NCBI GenBank assembly: GCA_016098155.1 | Contig: JAAAJB010000225.1 | Span: 1-51,929 of the forward strand | Source of the DNA: Actinomortierella ambigua | Lineage: Eukaryota > Mortierellomycota > Mortierellomycetes > Mortierellales > Mortierellaceae | Direction of reading: 5' to 3' | DNA length: 51,929 nt | In this document: in pieces, positions 1-10,386 of the stretch | Layout: every line of letters starts with the position of its first letter | How positions within the stretch are numbered: the stretch's first letter is position 1 | Notes under the pieces: model-generated | The model's database searches: none | The model's input: only the letters and a program-made list of their open reading frames with translations | What the model was told of the DNA's origin: nothing | Translations under genes and position numbers: made by a program

Positions 1-2270
1 GCCTTGGTGTACCACTTGACTGCCTCGACATCGCTCTGATCGACCCCTCGTCCGTCGTCGTACATATTTCCAAGGTTGTACTGTGCGGTCGCATTCCCTT
101 GTTCAGCTGCCTTGGTGTACCACTTGACAGCCTCGATGTCGCTCTGATCGACCCCTTTTGCTTGTCTGTACATCACTCCAAGGTTGGACTGTGCGCGTGC
201 ATACCCTTGATCGGCTGCCTTGGTGTACCACTTGACAGCCTCGATGTCACTCTGATCGACCCATTGTCCTTGTTCGTACATCACTCCAAGGCTGTACTGT
301 GCTTCTGCCTGCCCTCGTTCAGCTGCCTTGGTGAACCACTTGACAGCCTCGATGTCACTCTGATCGACCCCTTTTCCCTGTTCGTACATCACTCCAAGGT
401 TGTGCTGTGCTTCTGCCTGCCCTCGTTCAGCTGCCTTGATGTACCACTTGACTGCCTCGACATCGTTCTGATCGACCCCTTGTCCTTGATTGTACATGAC
501 TCCAAGGCTGAACTGTGCGTCCACATCCCCTTGCTCGGCTGCCTTGGTGAACCACTTGACTGCCTCGATGTTGCTCTGATCGACCCCTTTGCCTTGATTG
601 TACATGAATCCAAGGATGAACTGTGCATGCATGCTATCTTGCTCGGCTGCCTTGGTGTACCACTTGACTGCCTCCATGTCGCTCTGATCGACCCCTTGTC
701 CTTCTTCGTACATCACTCCAAGGTTGTGCTGTGCTTCTGCCTGCCCCCGTTCAGCTGCCTTGATGTACCACTTGACTGCCTCGACATCGTTCTGATCGAC
801 CCCTTGTCCTCGATTGTACATGACTCCAAGGCTGAACTGTGCCATCACATGTCCTTGTTCGGCTGCCTTGGTGTACCACTTGACTGCCTCGACATCGTTC
901 TTTTCGACACCTCGCCCAAGAGAGAGCCATGTTGCTAGCTTGACATGAGCATCAACCTGTCCTTGTCCCGCTGCCACGACGAACCACCGGATTGCCTCGA
1001 CGTCGTTCTGCGTAACCCCACGGCCCTCCTCATACATCTCGCCTACCTTGAATTGTGCCTTCGCAATGCCGTGGACAGCTGCCTTGTGGTACCAGAGGGC
1101 GGCCTCTACATCGCTTGCGTTCACGCCTTGGCCATGTTCGTACATCTCTCCGAGGGTGAGCTGCGCCATGGCATTCCCACACCTTGCCGCCTGAAGATAC
1201 CACCAGAGCGAGTCCTCGGCGCTCTTGTCGACGATCCCTCTGCCATGGCAATAGAGCCACCCGAGAAACAGCTGTGCGTCCTTGTTGCCTCGTTCTGCCT
1301 CCTGGCTAAAGTATTGTACGACATCGTCGTCAGACTGCGGCAAACGCCCTGAGCTAGCTTGGGCAGCTATGTTGGGGTAGCCTTCGGCTAACGATGGCTT
1401 GTCACGCGTACTTTCAAGAGCAGTGCCGTCGTTGCTGTAACTGAGTGAGATGAAAAAGGCATCGTTACGATCACTGGTCACACCCTGTTGTTCCTCTTGC
1501 ACCAAGATCATCTCGCTCGCGTCAGGTCGCTGATCAGGGTCTTGGTGCCAACAGCGCTCGACATACTCGCGGTACTTCGTCGGTGAGTCATCTGGTATTC
1601 TCTCGCGACGGCCACTTTTGACATGCATGGCAATCAGATCCCCATTGTCTTGGTCCTTGTAGGGCTGGGTAGAGTTGGCTGCCATCTCCCACATCACCAC
1701 TCCAAGTGCATAGATGTCCGTTTTAGTCGAGTAGGGAGGCTTCTCGACCTCAAAGAGTTCTGGTGCGAGCCACCTCAGTGTCCCAGCAAACCTGTCTCCA
1801 GCAGACGACATCGCTAGACTGCTGCTGATAGTCGACCGCACCTGTGCAAGCCCAAAATCAGCCAGCTTGGCCTCCATATGCCTTGTGAGAAGCACATTGG
1901 CACTCTTGAGGTCACGGTGGAGAACAGATTCTTGATGGATGTACTCGAGTCCTCGAGCAATCTCATCAGCGAGACGTTCCTTGGTCGGCCAATCTAGCGT
2001 ACCGGCCTTGATAGCCTGAGAGAGAGTCCCCTTCTCGGCCAGCTCCATGATGAGGTAGATGCGACCGTCGTGATCGTGAGTCCTGTAGAACTGGATGATG
2101 TGGCGGTGTTTCAGCTTCTTCAGAACATCGATCTCCTTTTGGATGGCTCGTTCGTGGTAATCCTCCTGAGAGAGGAAGAATGTCTTTGCAGCACACCGCT
2201 GAATTCCCCAGAGAGCTTCATAGACGGATCCATAGCCTCCTGAGCCGAGACAGTTTCCTAGCACCAACAT
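1..2270 (-). CDS. TKL-type protein kinase with C-terminal Sel1 repeats (partial, runs off left edge)
   Basis: The frame is open from an ATG at 2270 down to base 1. The N-terminal ~260 residues are a protein kinase domain: glycine loop LGSGGYGSVY, ATP-lysine in CAAKTF, catalytic HRDLKSANVLL, DFGLAQV, and GTLRWLAPE of the activation segment. After a linker, 36-residue Sel1 repeats (consensus W-Y-x-K-A-A-E-Q-G ... A-Q-x-x-L-G-x-M-Y-x-x-G-x-G-V) run to the edge. Sel1 arrays are alpha-solenoid protein-interaction scaffolds, and the kinase probably phosphorylates Ser/Thr; the partner is unknown. A close paralogue lies at 48811-51078. The domain begins only six residues after ATG 2270. An acceptor (TTTTTTCAG, exon from 2285) precedes five in-frame codons also found in the paralogue, so the true start is probably upstream, perhaps an ATG at 2387. 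No stop interrupts the repeats at the places I checked. Confidence 0.93.
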   Translation of the reverse strand, partial: MLVLGNCLGSGGYGSVYEALWGIQRCAAKTFFLSQEDYHERAIQKEIDVLKKLKHRHIIQFYRTHDHDGRIYLIMELAEKGTLSQAIKAGTLDWPTKERLADEIARGLEYIHQESVLHRDLKSANVLLTRHMEAKLADFGLAQVRSTISSSLAMSSAGDRFAGTLRWLAPELFEVEKPPYSTKTDIYALGVVMWEMAANSTQPYKDQDNGDLIAMHVKSGRRERIPDDSPTKYREYVERCWHQDPDQRPDASEMILVQEEQQGVTSDRNDAFFISLSYSNDGTALESTRDKPSLAEGYPNIAAQASSGRLPQSDDDVVQYFSQEAERGNKDAQLFLGWLYCHGRGIVDKSAEDSLWWYLQAARCGNAMAQLTLGEMYEHGQGVNASDVEAALWYHKAAVHGIAKAQFKVGEMYEEGRGVTQNDVEAIRWFVVAAGQGQVDAHVKLATWLSLGRGVEKNDVEAVKWYTKAAEQGHVMAQFSLGVMYNRGQGVDQNDVEAVKWYIKAAERGQAEAQHNLGVMYEEGQGVDQSDMEAVKWYTKAAEQDSMHAQFILGFMYNQGKGVDQSNIEAVKWFTKAAEQGDVDAQFSLGVMYNQGQGVDQNDVEAVKWYIKAAERGQAEAQHNLGVMYEQGKGVDQSDIEAVKWFTKAAERGQAEAQYSLGVMYEQGQWVDQSDIEAVKWYTKAADQGYARAQSNLGVMYRQAKGVDQSDIEAVKWYTKAAEQGNATAQYNLGNMYDDGRGVDQSDVEAVKWYTK
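405..841 (-). repeat. Near-identical Sel1 units 324 bp apart inside the kinase gene
   Basis: Bases about 405-517 and 729-841 match at all but about two positions by eye. The offset of 324 bp equals three 108-bp Sel1 units. The other units in the array are much more diverged. This points to a recent three-unit duplication or gene conversion within the array. Confidence 0.75.
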
Positions 2271-2284
2271 AGATTGCAGAGAAC

Positions 2285-2387
2285 GCTGAAAAAACGCCCG
2301 ACGGCGAGGAGTGAGTATGTTAGTTGGGCATACACGACTAGTCCACGGCTAGAAATTGGTCTCTTGTGGGAGGCTGGTATATACCAT
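2285..2387 (-). other. Probable 5' intron and start-codon exon of the left Sel1-kinase
   Basis: Reading the minus strand, an ATG at 2387-2385 is followed at once by GTATAT, then a CAACTAAC branch-like site and the acceptor GTTTTTTCAG ending at 2286. Splicing ATG to the exon starting at 2285 is in phase and adds Met-Arg-Ser-Leu-Gln-Ser before the ATG at 2270. The paralogue has Pro-Ser-Leu-Arg-Ser at the same place, also directly after an AG. Both copies carry AATTCTACACAT shortly before the proposed start (about 32-36 bases from it), which supports this as the real 5' end. Confidence 0.5.
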
Positions 2388-2741
2388 GAGTAGAAACTAA
2401 AAACGGAGAATGTGTAGAATTGACAGAATGAAATGGCTCGCGATGGTAATGTGGGGAGATGCGAGATGTTAAAGTCGAGCAAAGACATGTGCCTTCTTTG
2501 TGATTGTCCCCCTCTCCGCGGGAAAATCGTCCCGCGCGCGTTCCTGCAGGTTTTCCAGGCACGTATCGACTTTGAGAATGCATGAATGTCGTACACAGCG
2601 CCTCCTCTCTATTTTGCATGCAAATCTGCCAAACATGGTGTACATAAAAGTGCAGGTGCTTTTTAATCGCTGCTTTAGAGGGGCTCTGAGAGAGAGAACT
2701 GACAATGCAACAAAAAAAAACGTTGTTGGAAGCCCATTTTT

Positions 2742-5700
2742 TCACACTTCTGTAGACCGCGCTGATGTGGAAGGCGTGACAAGCGTCGCGAACGAGGAGC
2801 CGTTACTGCTGCTATTAGACGGCGACGATGTCACCGACGACCGCATCCGCGCCGCATGCCCACGCGCAATCATCTCCGCCACCGACTCGGCCACACCCGA
2901 AGCCGAGCTCCGACGCGACGACGACGCCATCGACACTGAGCTCATTCGTCGTTGCCCTTGTGACAGTTCACCGCCACCACCACCACCACCACCACTTGCA
3001 GCAACACTACTCGCGTCGTTCTCAACCGATGCCTCGTCCAAGGCCGTCTCAAACGCATCCACAACGTTCTTGACCTTCCGCTGCGGAACCAACGGCACCG
3101 CGACCAGCTCTTTGATCGTCCCTTGCCCGCTCTCCACCTCCCGCCAGAACGGCAGCAGCTGTCGCACGCTCTTCAGTCCGATCGCCAACCGGTTCTTAAA
3201 CACTGACTTGTGTGTATGGATCTCCTGTGAGAGCTTCATTTTCTTGCGCCGCTCCTGACGTTGCAGGCTTGCCATCGAGGGTGATGACCCATGGTTGGCG
3301 GGATCGATTGAAGGAGCGTCCGACGATGGGTTCAGTGCTGCTTGTGTGGACTCATTGGATGATGATGATGACGACGATGAAGTGGATGTTGTGGGCAGAG
3401 CGCCGCTGTCGGCGGAAGGACCCGCATCTGAGACCGATGATGCTGTCCGTTGGAAGGAGGCCGTCGAAGGATACGGTCGCGCAGACTCTCGAGCCCTCCG
3501 GCGATTCAATCGTGTCGATGATGATGTCGATCCTTTTGGGTGGAGCAAGTCCCGTAGCGCCTCGGGGTTTGGTGCTGATACCTATGAAAGTACGAAGAAT
3601 AATAAAGAGGCATTAGTTTTCTCCGCTTCTTTCCTCACCAAGATGGTGCATTTGGATTCCCTATTCCCCACTACACCAACAAAAAAAACTTACGGGCTTG
3701 GGTCCTGCCAATGGTGTAAAGGGCGTGAGAGGAAGCCGCTTGGCGGTAGGGTTCAAGGACGACTTTGTTTCCTCCTCTCCCTTCTCTTCTTCCTCCCGGG
3801 TATATTCAGATGTGGGGATCTTTGTGCCATCCTGCATTTGCTCCCATGGCCTCGTCGAGACCGTGCCCCGACGCTTATCTGAATGGCGGATGCGATGCAG
3901 GGCCAAACAGCGCCGGCGGATCATATTCGGACTCCATCGGTTGGGTTGTCCGGACTGGCGTGCGTCCTCCTCAAGGAACTTGTCGACGACCACAAAGAGA
4001 TTGTCCTCCGACAACTTGTCGCCGTTCATCTGCATGTACAACACCTCGAGGTGGTTCCAGTGGTGATTGGTCCAGTCATCGCTGCTCGACGTCGCACGCT
4101 GCGAACCCAGAGAGGCCATCAACGGCACACGAGGTAATAGCAATGAAGAAATGGTCGTCGAAGCATAGGTCGAGGATGAGATGTCGGATGACAGCGAGCT
4201 GCGGCGACCATAGTTGTGAATCCGTTTCTCCGATCCTGTGGTGGCTGCTGTCTTGCGCAAGAGATTAGGCTGATCGGGGAGAGAAAACGGCTCTCGCTGC
4301 CCAAAAGCTGGGTGGGTCAGAGGCTGATGTGGCGGTGTAAAGTGACGAGGCTTGAGCAGTGTGCGAGAGGACGATGGAGACCGGGCTCCCAGACTGGGGC
4401 TGGTCATCCAGGCCAGGTGTGAAAAGTCGGTGTTGGCGCGGGGACGACGCTCTCGGAGCAGATGGTGTGTAGGAGAGGGGAGCGGCCATTGAGTGGTGGT
4501 GGTAACGGTGGTGGCCGTGGCAGTTGCTGATGGGTTGATGACGTTATTATGATCAGCGATATTGCTCGCGAGATGCTCGCTGTCCTTGTCCTTGTCAGCA
4601 CCACTGTCGCGGCTGTCTGCAGCGGCTGATTTGACTGAGACGGCAACCTGCAAAGAGAGCGTCCCTGGTGCAGAATCCAGGAGCAACGGCGGCGTATCTG
4701 CCTGCATGTCATTGTCGCTTGCGTCGTTGTCAAGCCGATCAACCTCCATGGCATCCGACGACGTCTGCCTGGATGGCAATTCCACATGAGCTGAGGGCGT
4801 TTTCTGGTTCTTCACAGGTGTGCGATCAATGAGCACCTCGATCTTGGCCTTTGGTGATAATGGCCTCGTAGCATCCTCATCGATAAACTCCATATCAGGC
4901 TCGACCAGATCCATGCCCTCATGGTCCGGCGAATTCGATCTCCAAAACTTTGAGAAGAATGACCGTGGTGAAAATGGTTTCTTGGCGGTAGTGGTGTTGG
5001 TGGTGGTGGATGGGGGAGAATGGTTGGTGACACTGCTAGTTGATTCGCGGCGACTGCGTCGAGGTTGGCGAAGAAAGCCAAACATGGGGTCGTTGCTCGA
5101 CATGGGTCCTTCGTCCTCGCTCACGCCGCCAAGTTCACTCTGTCCGTGTTCGTGGCCCATGGCGTCGTCGTCACTGCTGTCCTCGCTGATGAACGCTGGT
5201 TGCTCGTCAATTTCTAGAGACGGGTCAATCAAACGACGCCTCCTATTGTTGTTCCGCAAGTGGGTGCAGAGTACAAATACGGAAACACAAAAAAAAAAAC
5301 ATTCTTGTGTAAGCAACTGGTTTGTGCGCGTGTTGGCTATTGTTTCAAAACGAAAGGGTTGACCATGCAGCATCCAACGGAGGGGGGATTCTTACTTGGG
5401 ATTGGGGGCTGTTGGTGTAGGAGGCAACATGAGCGAGTTGCTCCTGTGTTTTGTGAGAATGGACGCAGGAGGAGGAGGAGTCGTTGGGGTTGGCGGGGCC
5501 AGGTTATCCAGGCTCTGGCGAGGTTCTACCTGTAACTGCTGAATAAGAGACTCTGTATGCTGTTCATCCGGAAACGGAGAGGCCGTGTGCTGGCCAGGAT
5601 CGCTGTCGTTGCCAGTGTCGTCGCTGCTGTTGCCGTCGCCCTTTTTTGGCACCAGGATGGTGCAGTATCGGAGGTCAAATATCCGCTCCCATTCTTCGTC

Positions 5701-6121
5701 TGTCAAGCCTTCTCTCTGAAGATACTCGTCTAGAAGTAGAACAACGAGTTTGAGAAGGAAGCAATGGTCAGTCCCATGTCTTTCATTATGGAATGACAGG
5801 GGAAGGCGCATGACATGGGCTGGGAGGCATCGTACCAACTCCAGCAGGCATATAGCGCCTCCGTCTGGCAAGAGCCTGTTCGGTCTGCATGGGGATGGAC
5901 GGTGTGGGGAATCAGAAATGGCAGGCGAAGGGAAGGGATGCGATGGGATGCGATGGGAGGGGATTGCAACAAAGAAGTTGGGGAAGTTATGTCGGGGGAA
6001 AGGGAAAAAAAGAAAACTTTGTTGCCATTGCCACCGTGCACTTTGCTCTGTGGGTTGGGTGGGGTACGGTACGGTACGTCTTTGACAGAGAGGGAAAGCA
6101 TATCGCATAAATCCCAATCAT
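2742..6121 (-). CDS. Large serine-rich protein of unknown function, multi-exon
   Basis: Three exons are well supported: 5884-5396, 5242-3694 and 3581-2742 (stop). The junctions are AA|GTAAGA...ATAG|G (phase 2, gives Lys) and CCC|GTAAGT...CATAG|GTA (phase 0). A first exon 6121-6078 starting MIGIYAIC with donor GTACCG fits the phase but is uncertain; the total would be about 973 aa. What can be seen: a Leu-rich segment ending LQREGLTDEEWERIFDL; an acidic stretch with DSSDDDAMG; a Trp-anchored helical segment (DDWTNHHWNHLEVLYMQM ... WSPNMIRRRCLALHRIR); long Ser/Thr/Pro-rich spacers; an octaglycine tract near the C-terminus; and LPFWREVESGQGTIKELV followed by a basic stretch. The composition suggests a largely disordered, phosphorylated regulatory or scaffold protein. 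I do not recognise the family. It is tail-to-head with the kinase, whose start lies about 350 bp beyond the stop. Confidence 0.65.
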
Positions 6122-7531
6122 GTTTCCTCCCACCCAGCCGTGCATGACTGACAGGAGCGTGGTCATCGGCAAGAGCAAGGGCAAGGACAAGGGCATGGAC
6201 AAGCGACAGGGACAAGGACATGGACATGGGTATAGGCATGGGCACTGGCATGGGCATGATAGGAGACAGCGTGGCTCACCCCTGACTTGCTCTTTGCACT
6301 CATTCTTCACGGACCAATGCCAAAACCACTCACTCTGTCTGTCCAGCTCGCTAGCTAGCCAGTTTCTGGGTGCTCTTGTGTGCGTGTCATTGTTTCCTCA
6401 TCCACAGTGTGCGACCAGCAGGGGTGGGTGTGTCCAGGGGCAACAGAGAAAGGGGGGGGGGTTTGGCCACCAATTTTTTGGTTTCAACCTTGAAAAACAA
6501 AATAATGGGCAGTGGTATTTGGTTCTACCTGTCCTTGCTCATTCCCTTGACTCTCTTACTCGTCTTCCCTCTCACACCGTCCAACTTGATCCATCTCGGT
6601 GGACGCTATCCATTGCTTGTCGAATAATCGGCGTTTGGACATGTATATGCCCTACTATGATCTATTATAGTTTATGGACGTCTACGCGTGAAGACATCAT
6701 GAAATGAGTATAGAAAAGAAGGAACACAGACCGCACAACGAATGCATGCTAACACACACAGACACGGCACTTTGAGATGCCTCGCCTCGTAGAGACATCT
6801 GCGATTCATTACAAATTTGACACGGGCCATTGAAAGGATTACCAAGAGACACTGCTGCAGGAAACACAAGTTGTTCCCACGCATCGGCAAGTAATGTTTG
6901 TTCGACATCACTCTGAGAGTACCGCTACACATTTTGTACCACAAGTTCTATTGTTGCAATACGATGGTAGCCAACTTTTTAGATCACCTGGCTCTGATAA
7001 AAGCTACACGAGATGTAGGGCGGAGGATTGGGCACTACCAAGGGAGAGCCCACAAACACTTTGTCAGCTCAGCCTTTGACGCTGTCTCTGAGGTCGAGCA
7101 TGTTGGTTTGCAGACGTCAAATCACACGCCATCATATAATAAAGGGACCATCCTCGCTAGTGGAGTTCCTCTCAGAATGCAGGAGGGATAGACAAGACTC
7201 GGTGCTCGATGCACAATGGGACCTTGACAGCAACAACAATCAGCACCAGCCCACATGCGACATCGAGATTTCTATGTGTACAACAACTACACCAATCGTT
7301 TTATTCGACTGTAGCTGCAATACATTGGTACATACGAAGTTTGTTGACTCACGCCGCAAAAAAAGTGATACAGGCTGGACTATTTGGTGTTTGCGATAAT
7401 GCGCGACGTCAACTACAGAATCGTCAACATCGAAGCAATGACACTCCCGCAACAATGGAGTAGGGCAAATTTGGGACAAATTACTATTTGGTACATCTCC
7501 ACCTATTGTTCTGCATGGTCTGCAACCATGG
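6122..7531. other. Intergenic, no gene recognised
   Basis: The left part (about 6170-6261) is a purine-rich stretch with a 6-bp period built from GGCAAG and GGCATG words. A run of nine G lies near 6450. Short open frames occur (for example 6898-7191 +), but none shows a motif, splice partner or promoter that I can defend. Confidence 0.5.
6170..6261. repeat. Degenerate hexamer minisatellite (GGCAAG/GGCATG)
   Basis: About fifteen imperfect hexamers follow one another, shifting from GGCAAG/GGACAAG to GGACATG/GGCATG. On the minus strand the run reads as alternating Met-Pro and Leu-Ser dipeptides, which looks like a by-product of the repeat rather than a protein. Confidence 0.7.
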
Positions 7532-7888
7532 TTACCCGAGACATGACTTGTCGGGCCCATCATTGACCGTAAAAGCTGCACTTTGAGCCGTAGCACCCGT
7601 CGAGTCCTTGAGGCTCAGCCCCAACGAGGTACCCGCTGGAAAGTTGACAATCCACGTTTGGGTGGTGCAGGAGCACTGCTGAAAGAAAAATAATGCCGGT
7701 GCACTTGGTTGATTGCCCGGAAGAATGGATAGGAAGTACGGAGGCCTACCCCCTTCCCATGTGAGGAGCACGGGCTGGCATACAACGGGGTTGGTCGGAG
7801 TATTCACCTTGAGGTCCTGGCACTTTGCAAAAGACAGCAGGAGCGCGAATAACAATGATATCCTTGCTGCTGGTGGCATTGGAGTCAA
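7532..7888 (-). CDS. Small secreted protein with a fungal extracellular beta-sandwich-like domain
   Basis: 118 aa. A signal peptide is clear: short N-region, hydrophobic core SLLFALLLSF, then AKCQ as a plausible cleavage site near residue 23. The mature part has the pattern common to many fungal secreted or GPI-anchored wall proteins: VNTPTNPVVCQPVLLTWEGG, then PPYFLSILPG, a Trp strand (TWIVNFPAGTSLGLSL), DSTGATAQSA and a C-terminal Cys. Proteins of this type often continue into a Ser/Thr-rich tail with a GPI signal. Here the frame stops right after the last Cys at a GGTAAC that could be a donor, so a 3' exon may be missing from this model. TTTCTTTCAG inside the frame could also be an acceptor, but no matching donor is evident. 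A TATA-like box lies about 65 bp upstream. Confidence 0.72.
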   Translation of the reverse strand: MTPMPPAARISLLFALLLSFAKCQDLKVNTPTNPVVCQPVLLTWEGGRPPYFLSILPGNQPSAPALFFFQQCSCTTQTWIVNFPAGTSLGLSLKDSTGATAQSAAFTVNDGPDKSCLG

Positions 7889-7950
7889 GTTTGAAGTGTT
7901 GTGGTGGAATCGGGTGTGTTGGTGAGGGGCACTTGGGTACTCGCGTCTAC

Positions 7951-7957
7951 TTTTATA
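7951..7957 (-). promoter_or_regulatory. TATA-like box of the secreted-protein gene
   Basis: On the minus strand GGATATAAAAG lies about 65 bp upstream of the ATG at 7888, a normal spacing for a fungal core promoter. Confidence 0.5.
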
Positions 7958-8782
7958 TCCAACTTGAAAGGGTACTAAAGAAAGGGGCTTATGTGGGCAT
8001 GGAGAAATAGCTCGGGGTGTCTAACCTCACCTACCCAGACCAACGGTTGAGCGGCATATGCGCAGTTGAATGATCAAGACACCGCCAAAGTAAACATGAG
8101 CACATTCCTCTGCATCGTGTCTCAACTGTTGCCCCCCTTTGATCTTTTCCTCTTGTCTACATGGAGTTTTCCTGATGCCATGTCTAACCTTCTATCATTG
8201 TATTTCCCCATCATAGCTTGGAGATCCCTTGAGCCTTCCGGCCTCTGGAGAAGGCCTATCTAAGGTACGAGCTCCTCCATTCACGCACTCGGTTTGCGCG
8301 CACATTGATTCCTCTCAACCCTTGTCACCGTGTTGTATATTTCCAGGGCTTTGTCCTATTTTTAATCCTCCTCGTTCCTTTCTTCTCCTTGCAATTTTCG
8401 GCATCCTTTGATGTTGCCGTTCTCACACAGTTTTGAGGGGTTCCCCCCCCCCTTGAGTATGGACCCGCCATCACCTCCCCATGCACTTTTTTTTTCTCCT
8501 CTCACACCCAAGAACATTTTTTCCCACACAAGCACTCGTTGTCATTATGACAACCATCAATGCACCAGCTGCTCCCGCCAAAGGACGAACGAAGGGGTTA
8601 AAGCTGCGTGGTCAGCTATGGTACGTGGGGCAATGTCGCGTGCAACTTGTTGTTTCAGGCAGTGCACCATGATTTCATCAAAGCAACATCGTAGGACACA
8701 GTGCGCTTGGCTCTCTTGCAACAGGTGAAAAGTTGAGACGATAGCTATGACGTTCGCAAGCCGAACAGTTTTGGGAAGTGGC
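7958..8782. other. Intergenic, no gene recognised
   Basis: C/T-rich stretches and short homopolymers. Open frames on both strands overlap one another and show no recognisable motif. Confidence 0.4.
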
Positions 8783-8869
8783 CTATTGATCAACCTCCTC
8801 GACGTGGAGGGCGTCTTGATACAAGATGTAGTCGACAAGGTCTTTTAAAAGGAAGGCTCGAAGAGAGTC
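8783..8869 (-). pseudogene. Possible C-terminal fragment of a decayed gene
   Basis: A 28-codon stretch (DSLRAFLLKDLVDYILYQ then DALHVEEVDQ and stop) reads like an amphipathic protein C-terminus. The sequence just upstream continues sensibly only in another frame (NEIVPETL). No donor or acceptor joins them, so a small indel in a dead gene is one explanation. It may be the tail of the membrane-protein remnant at 9307-9871. Function unknown. Confidence 0.25.
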
Positions 8870-9306
8870 TCAGGCACAATTTCATTGTCTCGGGTCGCGA
8901 CTGGGAGAAGGCACTCTCATTGACTGCGTTAATGTTGCACACCATCGATGCTCTTTCACAGCATCCTGGTGTGATTCTTTGGGTAAAAGGTTTGAAGTTC
9001 GCTGCTGTAGGCTGAGGGGCAAGGGCTGTCGGTGTCGATATGGCATCTATCAATCAACTGATGACCCAGCGCTGTGAGAGCTGCGGGACCTTCAGTACAG
9101 ACGACACTTTCTATCTCCAAGACTTTACAAAGTGCGTAAACAAAAGCCTCCCAAACCATTAACACCAAGCCTGAACGAGGTGCGAGTATCGGTTCTCTTT
9201 TGCGTCAATGCCGCCGGCACGTCTCGAGGGTAGGAGCTCTAACGCAACTTCCTGCAACCCCTTATCATTTGAAGGTTGTATCTCTTGTCGTCAATGTTCA
9301 TCATGT

Positions 9307-9871
9307 TCAACAATGAAAATAAAGCCTATCTTTCTCACATTGCAAAAACACCTTGCACGTCATAGCAAGGTTGACTGCAAGCAGTCCACTCGCATCAGCA
9401 AGTGTCGCGGGATTGTACGGATGTGAGGTGGCCCCAGAAAGGCGCCGGAGGAGAGAGCCCAACTTGCGCGCTGCGGCCCATGACATGAGGCTCAAGAGGA
9501 CCACCAGAGTGACAGCCAAGCTGATCAACGAAACACCAACAAGCTGGCCAAAGAGCGCAAGTGCACCCGATTCATGACCAGCGGGACTGTCTGAGGAGGC
9601 TCACGCCAAGCCAAAGCGCCACCCACTACCCGTAACCATGGCACGTGTGAACAGATATACCCAAGTTTTATGGCCAAAGCCCGCAAAAACACCATCCTCT
9701 CGTTGGGTGAAAGCTCGGGAGAGCCCAAAGACATAGACGCAAGCGTGGGCATAGACTATCGCTGCCCCCTCCCCTCCCCAGCCCGACTCGATTCCACGCA
9801 GCCCAAGCATGTAAATCAATACAGGCAGCACCAAGTGTCGACCAAAACCCGCCCCCTCCTTCTTTCATCAC
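9307..9871 (-). pseudogene. Remnant of a polytopic membrane-protein gene
   Basis: In one minus-strand frame, two protein-like segments are separated by a single in-frame TGA at 9603-9601. The first (9834-9604) has hydrophobic segments (LVLPVLIYMLGLRG, AAIVYAHACVYVFGL). The second (9600-9307) has one strong transmembrane segment (LISLAVTLVVLLSLMSW) followed by a basic loop and SHPYNPATLADASGLLA. No convincing intron removes the TGA, and upstream the readable frame changes. I read this as a disabled membrane-protein gene. A rare intron or a sequencing error remains possible. Confidence 0.4.
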
Positions 9872-10386
9872 TCCCTAAGAGACTGACTTGAAGACCCGAG
9901 GGGTGGTGTGTCCTCCCTGTAGGAGAATACGAGTTCACCAAGCTTGGGTGTCGGATCCCCTTCTCGACAATCCTGGCACATGCGGTGAAGCAGCGGGCCG
10001 GATTGTGCGCCTCATCTCGTGTATTTTGGAGTCGCCAAGGTGCGTGGAATATTGTGACAAGCGGAGCGTTTTTTTTTTTTGTTTTTTGCTCTGGCATCGA
10101 CGATGAAGGAGACTCTAGCAAGTTTCTCGCAGCATAAAACACGAGGTTCATACTGGAACTTCCCTGTCTGTAACGATGGCGCGATTCTGAATGCTCCATA
10201 AATGGCACATGTAAGTTTATTTCATTTCTGCATCCTTCGACGCGTACACCAACCTTGTTTTCAAGCCACTACTGTGAGAGTTTGGTGTATTGCGTATACG
10301 CAACACCCACTTCGCCCTTCTTTTTACCTCCCTCCCAACTCGTGTTCAGTCAACCATTTTTCCCGCCTATTCATTTCCAATCCACC
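9872..10386. other. Intergenic: promoter side of the PAC1 gene
   Basis: Includes a poly-T run near 10070 and pyrimidine-rich sequence before the ATG at 10387. Part of 9872-10208 on the minus strand could be more of the decayed membrane-protein gene, but its frame does not join cleanly. Confidence 0.35.

Noticed and set aside
99..938. 279-codon open frame on the + strand
   Set aside because: It is the reverse complement of the left Sel1 repeats; the repeated codons happen to lack stops on the other strand.
5730..6257. 175-codon - strand frame starting with Met-Pro repeats
   Set aside because: The N-terminal part is the hexamer minisatellite and the rest crosses a likely intron of the Ser-rich gene.
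6898..7191. 97-codon + strand frame
   Set aside because: Looks somewhat protein-like, but has no start context, motif or neighbouring exon to support it.
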